Positions 37,155-46,644 of a stretch of 64,000 nt of DNA are shown here, one piece after another. The number at the start of each line of letters is the position of its first letter. Within the stretch, counting starts at the first letter, position 1. The position numbers and the translations under genes were made by a program. Location of the stretch: assembly GCA_030587405.1 (NCBI GenBank), contig JAUQZD010000049.1, positions 1 through 64,000 on the forward strand. Reading direction: 5' to 3'. This DNA comes from Candidatus Freyrarchaeum guaymasense (GTDB lineage: Archaea > Asgardarchaeota > Jordarchaeia > Jordarchaeales > Freyrarchaeaceae). The notes under the pieces were generated by a model. The model was not told the DNA's origin. It did not search any database and was given only the letters and a program-made list of their open reading frames with translations.

Positions 37155-38159
37155 TTGAGCCAGAAGCAGACGCGTAAACTGGTGAAGTGGGGTAGCAGCA
37201 ATACGCTAATCATTAGTTTGCCCCGGGATTGGGTACGTCGTAATAGGCTTACTTCAGATGATGAGGTACACGTTATAGAGAACCCTGACGGCACTCTCCT
37301 GATAATACCGTTTGAGTCGGGCTCCGAGCAAACATCCACCTCCACGATCGACATTCAAAAGTATCCTAACCCTGAACATTTAAAGTACGTTATTCAGACG
37401 AAATACCTTAGCGGCTTCGACGTAATTAACATATCCTCAAAGCACCCGTTTACATCTGAAAAATACGCTTACATTTCGGAGGTTGCGCAGCAACTTCTTG
37501 GCTTTGAAATAACAAGTAAGACGCCAAACCAAGTCACATTGCAGGATGTAATGTCGATACAACAAACGAACATTACGCTTCTAATACGTGTCCTGAGCAG
37601 AAACGTTCTTGAACTAATGGAGGAGTTTATCGACGCATTCCAGAGGGGAGATTTAAAGGTTGCTGAGGCAATAATCCAGTCGCGCATTAACATAAATAAA
37701 TATTATATGAGGATAGTCAGGCAGCTCAGAAAGGGAATACAGCAGTCACTCCTACTAGTTCAGATGGGGGTAACGGCCCAAGACACCATCGACATGGTCA
37801 CCTATGTGACGGCGTTAAACGAGATAGCGGGGAACATTGAAGTAATGAGTAAAGCCATGCAGAGACACAGGTACCCGGAAAACGAGGAATACGTGAAGGA
37901 AGTTGTAGAAATTCTACAAAAAGTCTACGAGCTGCTTCAAGAGGCAACACGGTCATTCCTGTTCAAAAAGGAGCAAGATGCAATAGAGGTCCTAACGAGC
38001 ATTTCAAAGCTGCTAATGGAAAAAAGGGAAATAGAGAACAAGCTGGATCAAGCATCCATCTCGGAAACCCTCATGCTCCAGATAATATTGGACGCCAGCG
38101 AGAAAATAACAGAAGCTACAAAACCAATAGCACAGGCAGCACTAAGACGGGCGCTTTGA
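37155..38159 (+). CDS. AbrB-PhoU domain regulator
   Basis: This 334-residue protein combines an N-terminal AbrB/SpoVT swapped-hairpin DNA-binding domain (KLVKWGSSNTLIISLPRDW) with two PhoU helical repeats (about 110-220 and 225-334). Archaeal proteins of this design are regarded as phosphate-responsive regulators. No pst transport genes are adjacent, so the target is open. It starts at a TTG with GGAGGGG upstream. Confidence 0.88.
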   Translation: MSQKQTRKLVKWGSSNTLIISLPRDWVRRNRLTSDDEVHVIENPDGTLLIIPFESGSEQTSTSTIDIQKYPNPEHLKYVIQTKYLSGFDVINISSKHPFTSEKYAYISEVAQQLLGFEITSKTPNQVTLQDVMSIQQTNITLLIRVLSRNVLELMEEFIDAFQRGDLKVAEAIIQSRININKYYMRIVRQLRKGIQQSLLLVQMGVTAQDTIDMVTYVTALNEIAGNIEVMSKAMQRHRYPENEEYVKEVVEILQKVYELLQEATRSFLFKKEQDAIEVLTSISKLLMEKREIENKLDQASISETLMLQIILDASEKITEATKPIAQAALRRAL

Positions 38160-38396
38160 CGGGCATAAGCACATCCCCGATAAAATAAGGCAACAGGAAA
38201 TTTTTAAACTAAGTAGGAGGCTATTTCTCCCGTCCTTAGAGTGATTACTATGAAATTATGTTTTAATTCGCCCTCTTAAACTTGCAGCTTAGGTTTCAGC
38301 TGATTCGTCACCGATTTGGTTTTAAAGCCAACAAAAAACATAAATACAAACTTAAGTCAGTTGTCTTTCGGTCAAGGGAGATCGGAGGCGAGTAGA

Positions 38397-40097
38397 GTGG
38401 CACAGGCGTATGTTCTGAAAGGCGGATACGTTTATGATCCACTAAATAACATTGACGGGGAGAAGATGGACATTGCCATAGCTAATGGAAAAATAGTTGA
38501 AAAGCCTCCAAAAGGTGCTAAAACCATAGATGTTTCAGGAAAAATCGTGATGCCTGGAGGGGTCTGCATTCATTCTCATATAGCAGGAGGGAAAGTCTGC
38601 ACGGGCCGTAAGCTCCGTCCGGAGGATCATAGGAAGGATGTTGAGCCTAAGAAACCGGGGTTAAGATCTGGAGTGGGACACTCGGTTCCCTCAACGTTCA
38701 CAACAGGATACAGGTTTGCACGTATGGGATATACTACGGTCTTCGAGCCAGCTGTCCCTCCTCTTAAGGCTAGACACACCCACGAGGAATTCCAAGACAC
38801 ACCCATTCTCGATAATGGAGGATTCGCCTTAATGGGGAACAACTGGTTCGTGTTAGAATACATCAGGAATAACGAGATGGATAAGCTGGCTGCATATGTT
38901 GCATGGCTTCTCTGGGCAACTAAGTGTTATGCCGTCAAAATAGTTAATCCTGGTGGAGTAGAGTCATGGGGGTGGGGTAAAGACGTTGACAGTCTTGACG
39001 ATAGAGTTCCATATTTCGACGTGACTCCTCGGGAGGTTATGACGGCATTAGCTCAAGCTAATGAGAAATTAGGGTTACCGCACACCATTCATGTCCACGG
39101 GAACAACCTAGGTCATCCTGGAAACTATGAAATCACCCTTGAAACGTTCGATGCTGTTAGGGAGGTAAAACCATTTAGAGAAAGGAAAAGCGTGCTCCAC
39201 TTCACCCACTTACAGTTTAACGCCTATGCTGGTACAAGCTGGAAGGACTTTGCGTCTGGAGGGCAACAAGTGGCAGAGTACTTGAACAAGCATGACCATG
39301 TAACGGTTGACATAGGGCAGGTAATATTCGGGGACACGACGACTATGACCGCTGATGGCCCTTGGGAGTTTAGGCTTTACCATATTACAGGCAACAAGTG
39401 GGTGAACAGCGACGTAGAGCTCGAGACGGGTTCAGGGATAGTCCCCTACGTGTTCAGGAGGAAGAACCCTGTTAATGCTGTTCAGTGGGCAATAGGCTTA
39501 GAAGTAATGCTTTCCGTGAAGGATCCCTTCAGGCTTTGCCTTACCACCGACCACCCGAACGGGGGGCCATTCTACTTCTACCCGAAGATCATTTCCTGGC
39601 TGGTTAGTCGTAAAGCAAGAGAGGAGATGCTTGAGAAGGTACATAAGACTGCTGTGGAGAGAACCACATTGAAAGACTTAGACAGAGAGTACAGCCTTTA
39701 TGAGATTGCTATTGTGACGAGAGCCACGGAAGCTAAACTTTTGGGGCTTAAAGATAGAGGACATCTTGGCCCTGGTGCGAGGGCTGACGTAGCTGTTTAC
39801 GACCTTGACCCGACAAAAGTGGATATTTCAGCGTCGCCTGAGGTGGTCGAGAAGGCTTTCAGCGCGGCGGCATACACCTTCAAGAATGGAGAAATAGTTG
39901 TTAAAGACGGGCAGGTTGTAGCTACACCTGATGGAAGCACCATATGGGTTAAGGTAAGGAACCTTGACGAGTTGAAGGAGCTCATCGAGGAGGACCTGAA
40001 GGAGAAGTTTTCGAAGTACTACACCGTGTCACTGAGCAATTACCCGGTTGGCATGGAGTACTTGCCAAAGCCCGAAGTAGTGGAAGTTGGAGGTTAG
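38397..40097 (+). CDS. fwdA: Formylmethanofuran dehydrogenase subunit A
   Basis: This amidohydrolase subunit of about 566 residues transfers formate to methanofuran in the first step of the tetrahydromethanopterin C1 branch. The binuclear zinc site begins at CIHSHIAGGK. The carboxylated-lysine segment is AVKIVNPGGVESWGWG; further ligands appear in HVHGNNLGHPGN and LTTDHPNGGPF. The GTG at 38397 has CGGAGGCGA upstream and gives the usual N-terminus (AQAYVLKGGYVYDP), so the 27 extra codons of the longer frame are probably not translated. The catalytic subunits B and D are absent from the window. Confidence 0.95.
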   Translation: MAQAYVLKGGYVYDPLNNIDGEKMDIAIANGKIVEKPPKGAKTIDVSGKIVMPGGVCIHSHIAGGKVCTGRKLRPEDHRKDVEPKKPGLRSGVGHSVPSTFTTGYRFARMGYTTVFEPAVPPLKARHTHEEFQDTPILDNGGFALMGNNWFVLEYIRNNEMDKLAAYVAWLLWATKCYAVKIVNPGGVESWGWGKDVDSLDDRVPYFDVTPREVMTALAQANEKLGLPHTIHVHGNNLGHPGNYEITLETFDAVREVKPFRERKSVLHFTHLQFNAYAGTSWKDFASGGQQVAEYLNKHDHVTVDIGQVIFGDTTTMTADGPWEFRLYHITGNKWVNSDVELETGSGIVPYVFRRKNPVNAVQWAIGLEVMLSVKDPFRLCLTTDHPNGGPFYFYPKIISWLVSRKAREEMLEKVHKTAVERTTLKDLDREYSLYEIAIVTRATEAKLLGLKDRGHLGPGARADVAVYDLDPTKVDISASPEVVEKAFSAAAYTFKNGEIVVKDGQVVATPDGSTIWVKVRNLDELKELIEEDLKEKFSKYYTVSLSNYPVGMEYLPKPEVVEVGG

Positions 40098-40117
40098 TGG
40101 AGGAGAGGTGAAATTTA

Positions 40118-40954
40118 ATGAAGGTGGAGCTTACCCCTATTGAGAAGCCTAAGGTTCCGGTTGAAGCTGAGGTGATATCCCCTGACGTTTTCTCGGGGAG
40201 AAGCGTTGAGGAGATCGGTGAGTTGGAAGTTTGGCGGGGGAACAGGAAGAAGAAGCTTAAGGATTTATTTAGGATTTCAGGTGATGCTGCGGGATCCTCC
40301 GAGGAGACAACAATAATTATAAACGGAGACGTGAGTTACGCTAAGCGCATAGGCCAGAACATGTCGTCTGGGGAGATAGTAATTAAGGGAAGCGCCGGGA
40401 TGCATGTCGGTGCGGGCATGAAGGGAGGACGGATCGTGGTTGAGGGAGACGCCGACCACTGGGCGGGAGCCGAGATGAAGGCGGGAATACTTCACATTAA
40501 GGGTAATGCGGGGAATTACCTTGGTGGCGGCTACAGGGGCGGAACGGGGATGAGCGCCCTTAAGAAGGGAGTTTATGGAACCATAATCGTTGAGGGGAAC
40601 GCGGGGAGCGAGGTCGGAGCATGGATGTCAAACGGAAAAATAATAGTTAAGGGGAATGTGGGAGCGTTCGCAGGGGTGCACATGTCAGGTGGAATAATAG
40701 TGATTCACGGCGACGCCGGGGAGAGACTTGGAGGCGAAATGACGGGGGGAACCATAGTCGTTATGGGGCGTGTACAGGAGCTTCTGCCGAGCTTCGAATA
40801 TAGAGGGGAGGTATCTGAGGTCGAGGTTGACGGCGAGAAAATTTCGGGACCGTTCCTCTCCTTCTCCGGAGACCTTGCAGAGGACGGGAAAGGTATGATT
40901 TACATATTAAAGGAGAAAAATCCCCATTTAACGACTCCGATATCTGGCTGTTAA
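40118..40954 (+). CDS. fwdC: Formylmethanofuran dehydrogenase subunit C
   Basis: This 278-residue protein has the right-handed beta-helix repeat of FwdC (and GltS C-terminal domains): G-x-x-x-G repeats such as GSAGMHVGAGMKGG, GNAGNYLGGGYRGG, GNAGSEVGAWMSNG and GNVGAFAGVHMSGG. The subunit is structural in the Fwd complex. It follows fwdA by 20 bp and mch follows it by 24 bp, giving one operon. Confidence 0.95.
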   Translation: MKVELTPIEKPKVPVEAEVISPDVFSGRSVEEIGELEVWRGNRKKKLKDLFRISGDAAGSSEETTIIINGDVSYAKRIGQNMSSGEIVIKGSAGMHVGAGMKGGRIVVEGDADHWAGAEMKAGILHIKGNAGNYLGGGYRGGTGMSALKKGVYGTIIVEGNAGSEVGAWMSNGKIIVKGNVGAFAGVHMSGGIIVIHGDAGERLGGEMTGGTIVVMGRVQELLPSFEYRGEVSEVEVDGEKISGPFLSFSGDLAEDGKGMIYILKEKNPHLTTPISGC

Positions 40955-40978
40955 GAGCTGGGTTGGTGGTTTAGAAAA

Positions 40979-41938
40979 ATGGTTAGTGTGAATTTGCTGG
41001 CACAGGAAATAGTTGAGGACATGATGGACTATGCTGAGGAATTGCAGATTAACGTCATAACGTTAGATAGCGGTGCGACAATAGTTGATGCGGGAGTAGA
41101 AGTGGACGGGTCTATCCTAGCAGGAGAATACGTAACTGAGATATGCCTTGGCGGACTGGGATCAGCTACTGTTACCTCTTTCCAGTATGGGGATTTAATC
41201 CTTCCCGCGATAAGCGTATCTACGAATCATCCTGCCATTTCAACGCTGGGATCACAGTTTGCAGGGTGGAGGATCACCAGTAAGGATGGAAAGTTTATCG
41301 GTATGGGTTCAGGCCCAGCTAGAGCCTTAGCGCTTAAACCGAAGAAGCTGTATGGGAAAATAGATTATAAGGATGACGCTGACGTAGCGGTCTTATTCCT
41401 CGAAGCAGATAATGTTCCTGGAGACGAGACGGTAGAGGTTGTGGCTGAAGCTTGCCGCGTTGAGCCATCAAACGTCTACATGGTTGTGGCGCCTACCAGC
41501 AGCATTGTGGGATCTGTTCAGATCTCTGGGCGAGTAGTTGAAACGGGAATTCATAAGATCTCTGAAGTTGGACTTGACCCAAAAAAGATTAAGTATGCGA
41601 GCGGTGTAGCACCAATAGCTCCGATCCACCCAGACTCAATGGTTGCTATGGGTCGAACAAATGACATGATAATCGCTGCGGGACACGTAAACCTTTTCGT
41701 TGAAGTGGAGAATGAGGAGGAACTGAAAAAGTACGTGGAGAAGACGCCTTCAAACACCTCTGAAAGTTACGGCAAACCATTCTATGAAATATTTAAAGAA
41801 GCAGGGTTTGACTTCTATAAAATAGACCCAGGACTCTTTGCTCCGGCGAGTATAATGGTAAACAACATAACAACAGGTAACTCATTTTATGCTGGGCAAA
41901 TAAACGTAGAGCTGGTTAAGAGATCTATAAGCCTTTAG
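40979..41938 (+). CDS. mch: Methenyltetrahydromethanopterin cyclohydrolase
   Basis: This 319-residue Mch interconverts formyl- and methenyl-tetrahydromethanopterin, two steps after Fwd. Family landmarks include DSGATIVDAGV, AGEYVTEICLGGLG, AGWRITSKDG, FIGMGSGPARALA and the C-terminal KIDPGLFAPAS. It closes the fwdA-fwdC-mch operon. The missing Ftr step must be encoded elsewhere. Confidence 0.96.
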   Translation: MVSVNLLAQEIVEDMMDYAEELQINVITLDSGATIVDAGVEVDGSILAGEYVTEICLGGLGSATVTSFQYGDLILPAISVSTNHPAISTLGSQFAGWRITSKDGKFIGMGSGPARALALKPKKLYGKIDYKDDADVAVLFLEADNVPGDETVEVVAEACRVEPSNVYMVVAPTSSIVGSVQISGRVVETGIHKISEVGLDPKKIKYASGVAPIAPIHPDSMVAMGRTNDMIIAAGHVNLFVEVENEEELKKYVEKTPSNTSESYGKPFYEIFKEAGFDFYKIDPGLFAPASIMVNNITTGNSFYAGQINVELVKRSISL

Positions 41939-42074
41939 GGAGACAGGCAGTCCCCCGTCGTATTCTCCCATCTACCCTTAATTTTCTTGAAAATGCTTTT
42001 TTAGAGAGAACTTTTTCTTGAAGCTACTCCTTTTTTACTATTAAATGGAAGATGAGGAATTTGAGGTGTATGGT

Positions 42075-43364
42075 ATGTGGGATGTCATTATTGTGGGTGC
42101 CGGGGTTGCTGGGCTTTCAACGGGGGCTATTCTAGCTAGGGAGGGGCTTAGGACGTTGGTTGTTGAAAGGGCTTTCATGGTTGGTGGTAGAGGAAAGTGC
42201 TTCGAGTACAAGAAAGGATATCTCGTGGATTACGGTATTCACGCTCTCAGAATGGCTGATGAGGGAGCTGCTGCAAGCGTTTTCAGGAAACTAGGTGAAA
42301 GCCTAGAAGTGGTTGAACCCGAGGAGTCCGGGCTTTACCACCAGGGAGAGTGGAGCGAGCTACCCCTTAGCGTCAACGCGATAACGTCTAGCCCTCTTTT
42401 CAGCAAGGAAGACCTTGATGAGTTGATGAAGGGACTTACCGAGCTTCTTGGTGCTAAACCAGAAGAGTACTGGGATGTTCCCTTAAAGGATTGGGCCGAA
42501 GGGGCCTTTAAGAGTGAAAATGTACGCTGGTTTATTCAGGAGCTTTTGGCGAAGCTTTTATTGATAGCAGTAGATATGAGTGAAACTTCGACTGGCGAGT
42601 TTTTCGACTTAGTTCAGGCTTTTGTCAAGTCGGGTAAGGGAGCCGGCTACGTGGTTGGCGGATGGAAAACTATAACGGATAGGTTAACCGAGATTATAGA
42701 GGAGAACGGTGAGGTTAGGACTAAAGCTAAGGTCGACGGCGTCCTTGTCAAGGAGGGACGAGTTAAGGGGGTAAGCATACGTGGGGAGAAGCTGGTAGCC
42801 GACACCGTGGTAGCGGCAATCCCCGTTCAGCACCTTTTCAGCGTAGTGGACAGAAATCTATTTCCCGACGACTATGCTGAGAAGCTTTCCAGCATGAAAC
42901 CCACGATGGGTGTTTCGATAGACTATGGATTATCGGGAAGGATTTCCGAGTACGATACGTTCATGTGTTCTGACCCATGGATGACAGGCGCTGCAACTTC
43001 TAACATGGATCCAAGCGTTGCGCCCCGAGGGGAACAGCTCCTAACGGTCTTCTCAGTTTTACCCTCCGATGTAGTCTTAGACAAGGAAAGGGCCAAAGCG
43101 GAGATAAGTCGTATAGAGGAGAAGCTTGGGGAAATGTTTCCAAAATTTAAGGGAAGCGTCAGGTGGAGGAGGCCGCTAATACTCCGCATGGTGGATGGAG
43201 CAGCCCTAACAGTGACGCAGTCGCAGGATAAGAGGCCGAGCCCTGAAACCCCCCTGAAAGGACTTTACTTGGCGAGTGACACGTGCAACGGCAGAGGGGC
43301 TGGAGGTGACATAGCGTATAACTCAGCGATGAAGTGTGCTGAGGTGATCCTCAAGTCCAGATGA
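42075..43364 (+). CDS. FAD-dependent oxidoreductase (phytoene desaturase/amine oxidase superfamily)
   Basis: This protein of about 429 residues has an N-terminal FAD-binding Rossmann fold (DVIIVGAGVAGLSTG, then ERAFMVGGRGKCFEY) and the superfamily's C-terminal motif (KGLYLASDTCNGRGAGGDIA). No membrane helix is evident. Archaeal relatives act on isoprenoids, such as carotenoid or lipid precursors, but the substrate is not readable here. The ATG at 42075 follows GAGGTG and is preferred to one ten codons upstream. Confidence 0.8.
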   Translation: MWDVIIVGAGVAGLSTGAILAREGLRTLVVERAFMVGGRGKCFEYKKGYLVDYGIHALRMADEGAAASVFRKLGESLEVVEPEESGLYHQGEWSELPLSVNAITSSPLFSKEDLDELMKGLTELLGAKPEEYWDVPLKDWAEGAFKSENVRWFIQELLAKLLLIAVDMSETSTGEFFDLVQAFVKSGKGAGYVVGGWKTITDRLTEIIEENGEVRTKAKVDGVLVKEGRVKGVSIRGEKLVADTVVAAIPVQHLFSVVDRNLFPDDYAEKLSSMKPTMGVSIDYGLSGRISEYDTFMCSDPWMTGAATSNMDPSVAPRGEQLLTVFSVLPSDVVLDKERAKAEISRIEEKLGEMFPKFKGSVRWRRPLILRMVDGAALTVTQSQDKRPSPETPLKGLYLASDTCNGRGAGGDIAYNSAMKCAEVILKSR

Positions 43365-43451
43365 AAGATTGGTGTCTCCGAAGCTAGTTTTCTTAACTTT
43401 TTTAAGGAGAGGTTCTTGATACCACCTTAGGAGGATGAGAGGCCGATCCCA

Positions 43452-44381
43452 ATGTACGTTAAGCAGATGCGTATTCGCAGCGGCATGACCGCCTTAGAGA
43501 TTATTAGGGAGATGGGTGATGCCGGTGTTTTTATAGCTGGGCGTGTTGCCAGAGCAGTTCAGGTTCTTTCGAAAATGTTCAGCGATCCTGCAGTCACAAC
43601 CTTCCTTGGAGCAGCCGGGGCTTTAGTCCCAGCCGGGCTGGGAGGGATCATCGCGGAAATGATCTATGACGGGTTTATAGACGTGATCGTCACTACGGGT
43701 GCGAACCTAACACACGACCTAATTGAGGCATTTGGCGGAAAGCACAAGAAGGGGATCAAGGGCAGCGATGTGGAGCTAAGGGAGAAGGGAATCAACAGGA
43801 TATTTGATGCGTATGTTTCCAACGAGGCTTTCACCGTTTTTGAAGAGAGAATCCAAGAGGTGTTGTCCAATATAAGTAGTGAGAAGCGAAGTAGGGGGAT
43901 CCCTGTTTACCAGTTAATTAAGGAGATAGGGGAACAGATCGACTGCAAGACATCCTTTGTTAGGGCGGCGGCGGAAATGGATGTGCCGGTTTTCTGTCCT
44001 GCAATAACAGATTCAATTTTAGGATTACAAATGTGGCTTTTCTCCCAGAGAAACCAGTTAAAAATAGATGTTCTTGAAGATCTACACAAGATAGTTACTA
44101 TTGCTTACGATGCTGAGAAGACGGGAGCGTTCATTCTTGGAGGGGGTGTCCCGAAAAACCATATTTTGCAGGCTATGCTGCTGACGGGTAAGGGGTTCAA
44201 CTTCGCGGTTCAAGTGACACTCGACCGACCGGAACCTGGTGGACTAAGCGGGGCAACGCTGAGCGAGGCAAAGTCATGGGGGAAGATAGAGAAGGATGCA
44301 GAGACCGTGGACGTCATCGCAGATGTAACAGTAGCGTTGCCGTTAATGATGGCGGCAGTGAAGGAAATCCTGAAAAAGTAA
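43452..44381 (+). CDS. dys: Deoxyhypusine synthase
   Basis: This 309-residue enzyme transfers the aminobutyl group of spermidine to a lysine of aIF5A. It has VTTGANLTHDLIEAFGG, GGGVPKNHILQ (NAD-binding region), RPEPGGLSGATLSEAKSWGK with the active-site lysine in SWGK, and ADVTVALPLMMAAV. It is a single gene convergent with TiaS. Confidence 0.94.
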   Translation: MYVKQMRIRSGMTALEIIREMGDAGVFIAGRVARAVQVLSKMFSDPAVTTFLGAAGALVPAGLGGIIAEMIYDGFIDVIVTTGANLTHDLIEAFGGKHKKGIKGSDVELREKGINRIFDAYVSNEAFTVFEERIQEVLSNISSEKRSRGIPVYQLIKEIGEQIDCKTSFVRAAAEMDVPVFCPAITDSILGLQMWLFSQRNQLKIDVLEDLHKIVTIAYDAEKTGAFILGGGVPKNHILQAMLLTGKGFNFAVQVTLDRPEPGGLSGATLSEAKSWGKIEKDAETVDVIADVTVALPLMMAAVKEILKK

Positions 44382-44449
44382 GGTAGTTCTCCGGACATTT
44401 AGAAATTCTCCTCCATTCCTGCAATTTAAAAGGAGACAGTTGACATTTC

Positions 44450-45766
44450 TCATGGGAAGTGCCATAGTGGAACGAGCTTTATGGGCGGCTTATTTCTTGT
44501 GTTAAGTCGTTCGTAAGGCCTCGTGAGGTGGCGTTGGGCCTGTGGAGGAGGGATGTAAAGGCCTTCCTTGATGTTACGTGCGAAATGAACGGCTCTCTTC
44601 CCTGTCAGGAGCCGCTTACCACATCGTTTACATTTAAAACCTTTTCCTCTTCCTGCCGAGGTCATCTTTTTACCACAGTTTGGACATAGAGGGTTTTCCC
44701 ACTTGATTAAAGGGGAAAGCTTGATGACCTCCAGTTTCTCTATATTTACTGTTTTAGGATGCTTTGACGATGGAGGGCGGACCCCACCGTAGACACGCAC
44801 CACGTCGCCTGGTATGAGCTTACTCACAATCCACCTGAAGGCTTTAGTCGGCTCGTAGGCTGCGCAGTCTATTTCTCCTGTTTCATCTCCTATTTTAACG
44901 ATCACATGCCCACCTGGTATAATCGTCGGATTACACGTTACCTTTCCCTCCACTATTACAGACATGTAAGGGCGGAGCTCGGCAATTTTAAGTTTTAACC
45001 GTAAGTGGGCATCCGTACCTTGGTTTGACCGGAAGATAACCCATCTCTCTATCGGCTCGTAAACTCTAACTAAAGTGTGCGCGTAAAGCACGTCCTCCGG
45101 CGTCTCGCCTCTTATCCCATAAAGCACAGGGTCTGGGCCATGAGGCGTTATGAGAATTCTTTCCCCGTCAATGTTGTTAAATGTGCGATGCCCTGTTAAG
45201 CGATCCATTTCCCTTACAGACCCGGGATCCACTCTCCTAGGCTTCCCCCGGTTTTCACGAGTCCTATATGCTATTAGTTCATAAGTGGAGTCATCTTCTA
45301 ACAGCGCCCCCACCGCAGCTAGTGCCCCTATGATGCCTCTCCCCTTCTTGAAGGCATGTACTTCTACGCCACATTTTTCAGCGACGCGTCTAGCTTCCTC
45401 CAAGCTAATCATGTCGTATAACGCTTTCTCAGAGAAGCGCCTGAGCTTTACGGGAACCTGACCTACGAAGTAGGCTACACCAGGGTTCGTGCCGGAAAAA
45501 GATAGGTCTGAAAAGTTTTCCACTTCTTCTAGTACAAGGGATTTAACTTTTTCAATGTCCTCCTCGTCTACTCTAAGACGTAAGCATATACATCCATTAC
45601 CCCTAGTTCTAAACGGGACGTTAGGATTTAACCTTACTAGGAGAGGGTAATCTTTAAATTCAACGTTAAACCTTGAAAGTTTCTCTACTAGAACCGCACA
45701 TAAGTACGTTGTACATCCTCCTTTAGGGGAGTCTGTGTCATCGAACCCTATGTGGATCAGAGGCAT
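44450..45766 (-). CDS. tiaS: tRNA(Ile2) 2-agmatinylcytidine synthetase TiaS
   Basis: This 438-residue TiaS uses ATP and agmatine to modify C34 of tRNA-Ile(CAU) so that it reads AUA, an archaea-only modification. The N-terminal kinase-like domain has HIGFDDTDSPKGGCTTY and RTRGNGCICLRL. An OB-fold follows (YMSVIVEGKVT), then a zinc ribbon (CPNCGKKM...CKRCGKR). The ATG has GGAGGAGGG 5 bp upstream and overlaps the end of the Cys-rich gene by 29 bp. Confidence 0.95.
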   Translation of the reverse strand: MPLIHIGFDDTDSPKGGCTTYLCAVLVEKLSRFNVEFKDYPLLVRLNPNVPFRTRGNGCICLRLRVDEEDIEKVKSLVLEEVENFSDLSFSGTNPGVAYFVGQVPVKLRRFSEKALYDMISLEEARRVAEKCGVEVHAFKKGRGIIGALAAVGALLEDDSTYELIAYRTRENRGKPRRVDPGSVREMDRLTGHRTFNNIDGERILITPHGPDPVLYGIRGETPEDVLYAHTLVRVYEPIERWVIFRSNQGTDAHLRLKLKIAELRPYMSVIVEGKVTCNPTIIPGGHVIVKIGDETGEIDCAAYEPTKAFRWIVSKLIPGDVVRVYGGVRPPSSKHPKTVNIEKLEVIKLSPLIKWENPLCPNCGKKMTSAGRGKGFKCKRCGKRLLTGKRAVHFARNIKEGLYIPPPQAQRHLTRPYERLNTRNKPPIKLVPLWHFP

Positions 45767-46016
45767 GAGAGCCCTCCTCCAAGCATCGTTTACAGACTGT
45801 TTCTTCTCCCTTCTTCACGCTGCAATCCTCGCAGACGAGCAAACCGCAGTAGTTGCAAAACCTGTCTGCAAGCATTTTCCCACATAGCTCGCATAGGCTT
45901 TCAATGCAGTAAGTGCACTTGCCGTCCCTAAAACAGTTCTTGCAGACATGCCGCCCACACAGACTGCACGTAAATTCACCTAGCTGAGAGCCGCACACAT
46001 CACACAGACCGCTCAT
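45738..46016 (-). CDS. Cys-rich small zinc-binding protein, overlapping tiaS
   Basis: This protein of about 92 residues contains some 16 cysteines in CxxC pairs: CDVCGSQ, CSLCGRHVCKNC, CTYC, CELCGK, CNYCGLLVCEDC and CKRCLEE. The spacing suggests several B-box or HIT-like zinc knuckles. It ends 29 bp inside tiaS in another frame, so the two are translated from the same transcript. No family is recognised; a role as TiaS or tRNA-handling partner is only suggested by the overlap. The ATG at 46016 is preferred to a GTG at 46025. Confidence 0.75.
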   Translation of the reverse strand: MSGLCDVCGSQLGEFTCSLCGRHVCKNCFRDGKCTYCIESLCELCGKMLADRFCNYCGLLVCEDCSVKKGEETVCKRCLEEGSHASDPHRVR

Positions 46017-46299
46017 CTTAACCACTTAACGAATAGTCCAATTGAAAGCATCACTCTGAAAAATACCATGAGAGGCTTAAATGTTCATTGGCAATGTCTT
46101 TTAAAGGGGTTGTGACACGTGAATTCTATCCTTTCAAATCTTAACTTGTAAGCATCCAATTAATTCTAATGGGTAAGAAAAAATGCGGTGAAGTGATAGG
46201 AGAGCTTATATCAAATCCCTCAAAATAATTAAGAGATGGCAAGCTGGTGGTTGAGTAGTTGCTTTTCGCCGTCTAAAAGGAAGCGGTGAAGCTAGGGGG

Positions 46300-46539
46300 C
46301 TAAGTTTTCCCCTCTGCCACGATTAGCGTTAAAGTCGATACTACACCCTTTATCCTCCTTATCTGCCAGATCACGGTTTCTTTTAGCCTTTCCATGGAGT
46401 CGGTTTGAACCTTAGCCAGGACGTCGTAGACGCCATATAGGATGTACGCTTCAATAACTCCCTCGATCTCTGACACAGCCTTTAAAACTGTTTCCTCATT
46501 CGCTGGCTCGGTGTTGATCAAAACAAAGGCGGTTGGCAC
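46300..46539 (-). CDS. Stand-alone Lrp/AsnC effector-binding (RAM) domain protein
   Basis: This 79-residue protein is a single RAM/AsnC-type ligand-binding domain (MPTAFVLINTEPANEE, EAYILYGVYDVLAKV, IRRIKGVVSTLTLIV) without the DNA-binding part. Such small proteins form rings and may bind amino acids. The GTG at 46539 follows AAAGGTGAG and gives the usual start; the frame is open from 46560. It is divergent from tsr3 with 100 bp between. Confidence 0.88.
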   Translation of the reverse strand: MPTAFVLINTEPANEETVLKAVSEIEGVIEAYILYGVYDVLAKVQTDSMERLKETVIWQIRRIKGVVSTLTLIVAEGKT

Positions 46540-46644
46540 TACACTCACCTTTACAAGCACTTCCTGCTAAGAAGCCTTTAAAACTTCTTTTATATAGCTG
46601 TTTCCCTAACGTTTCATTGGCTTTCACGATCTGGAGGAGGACAT

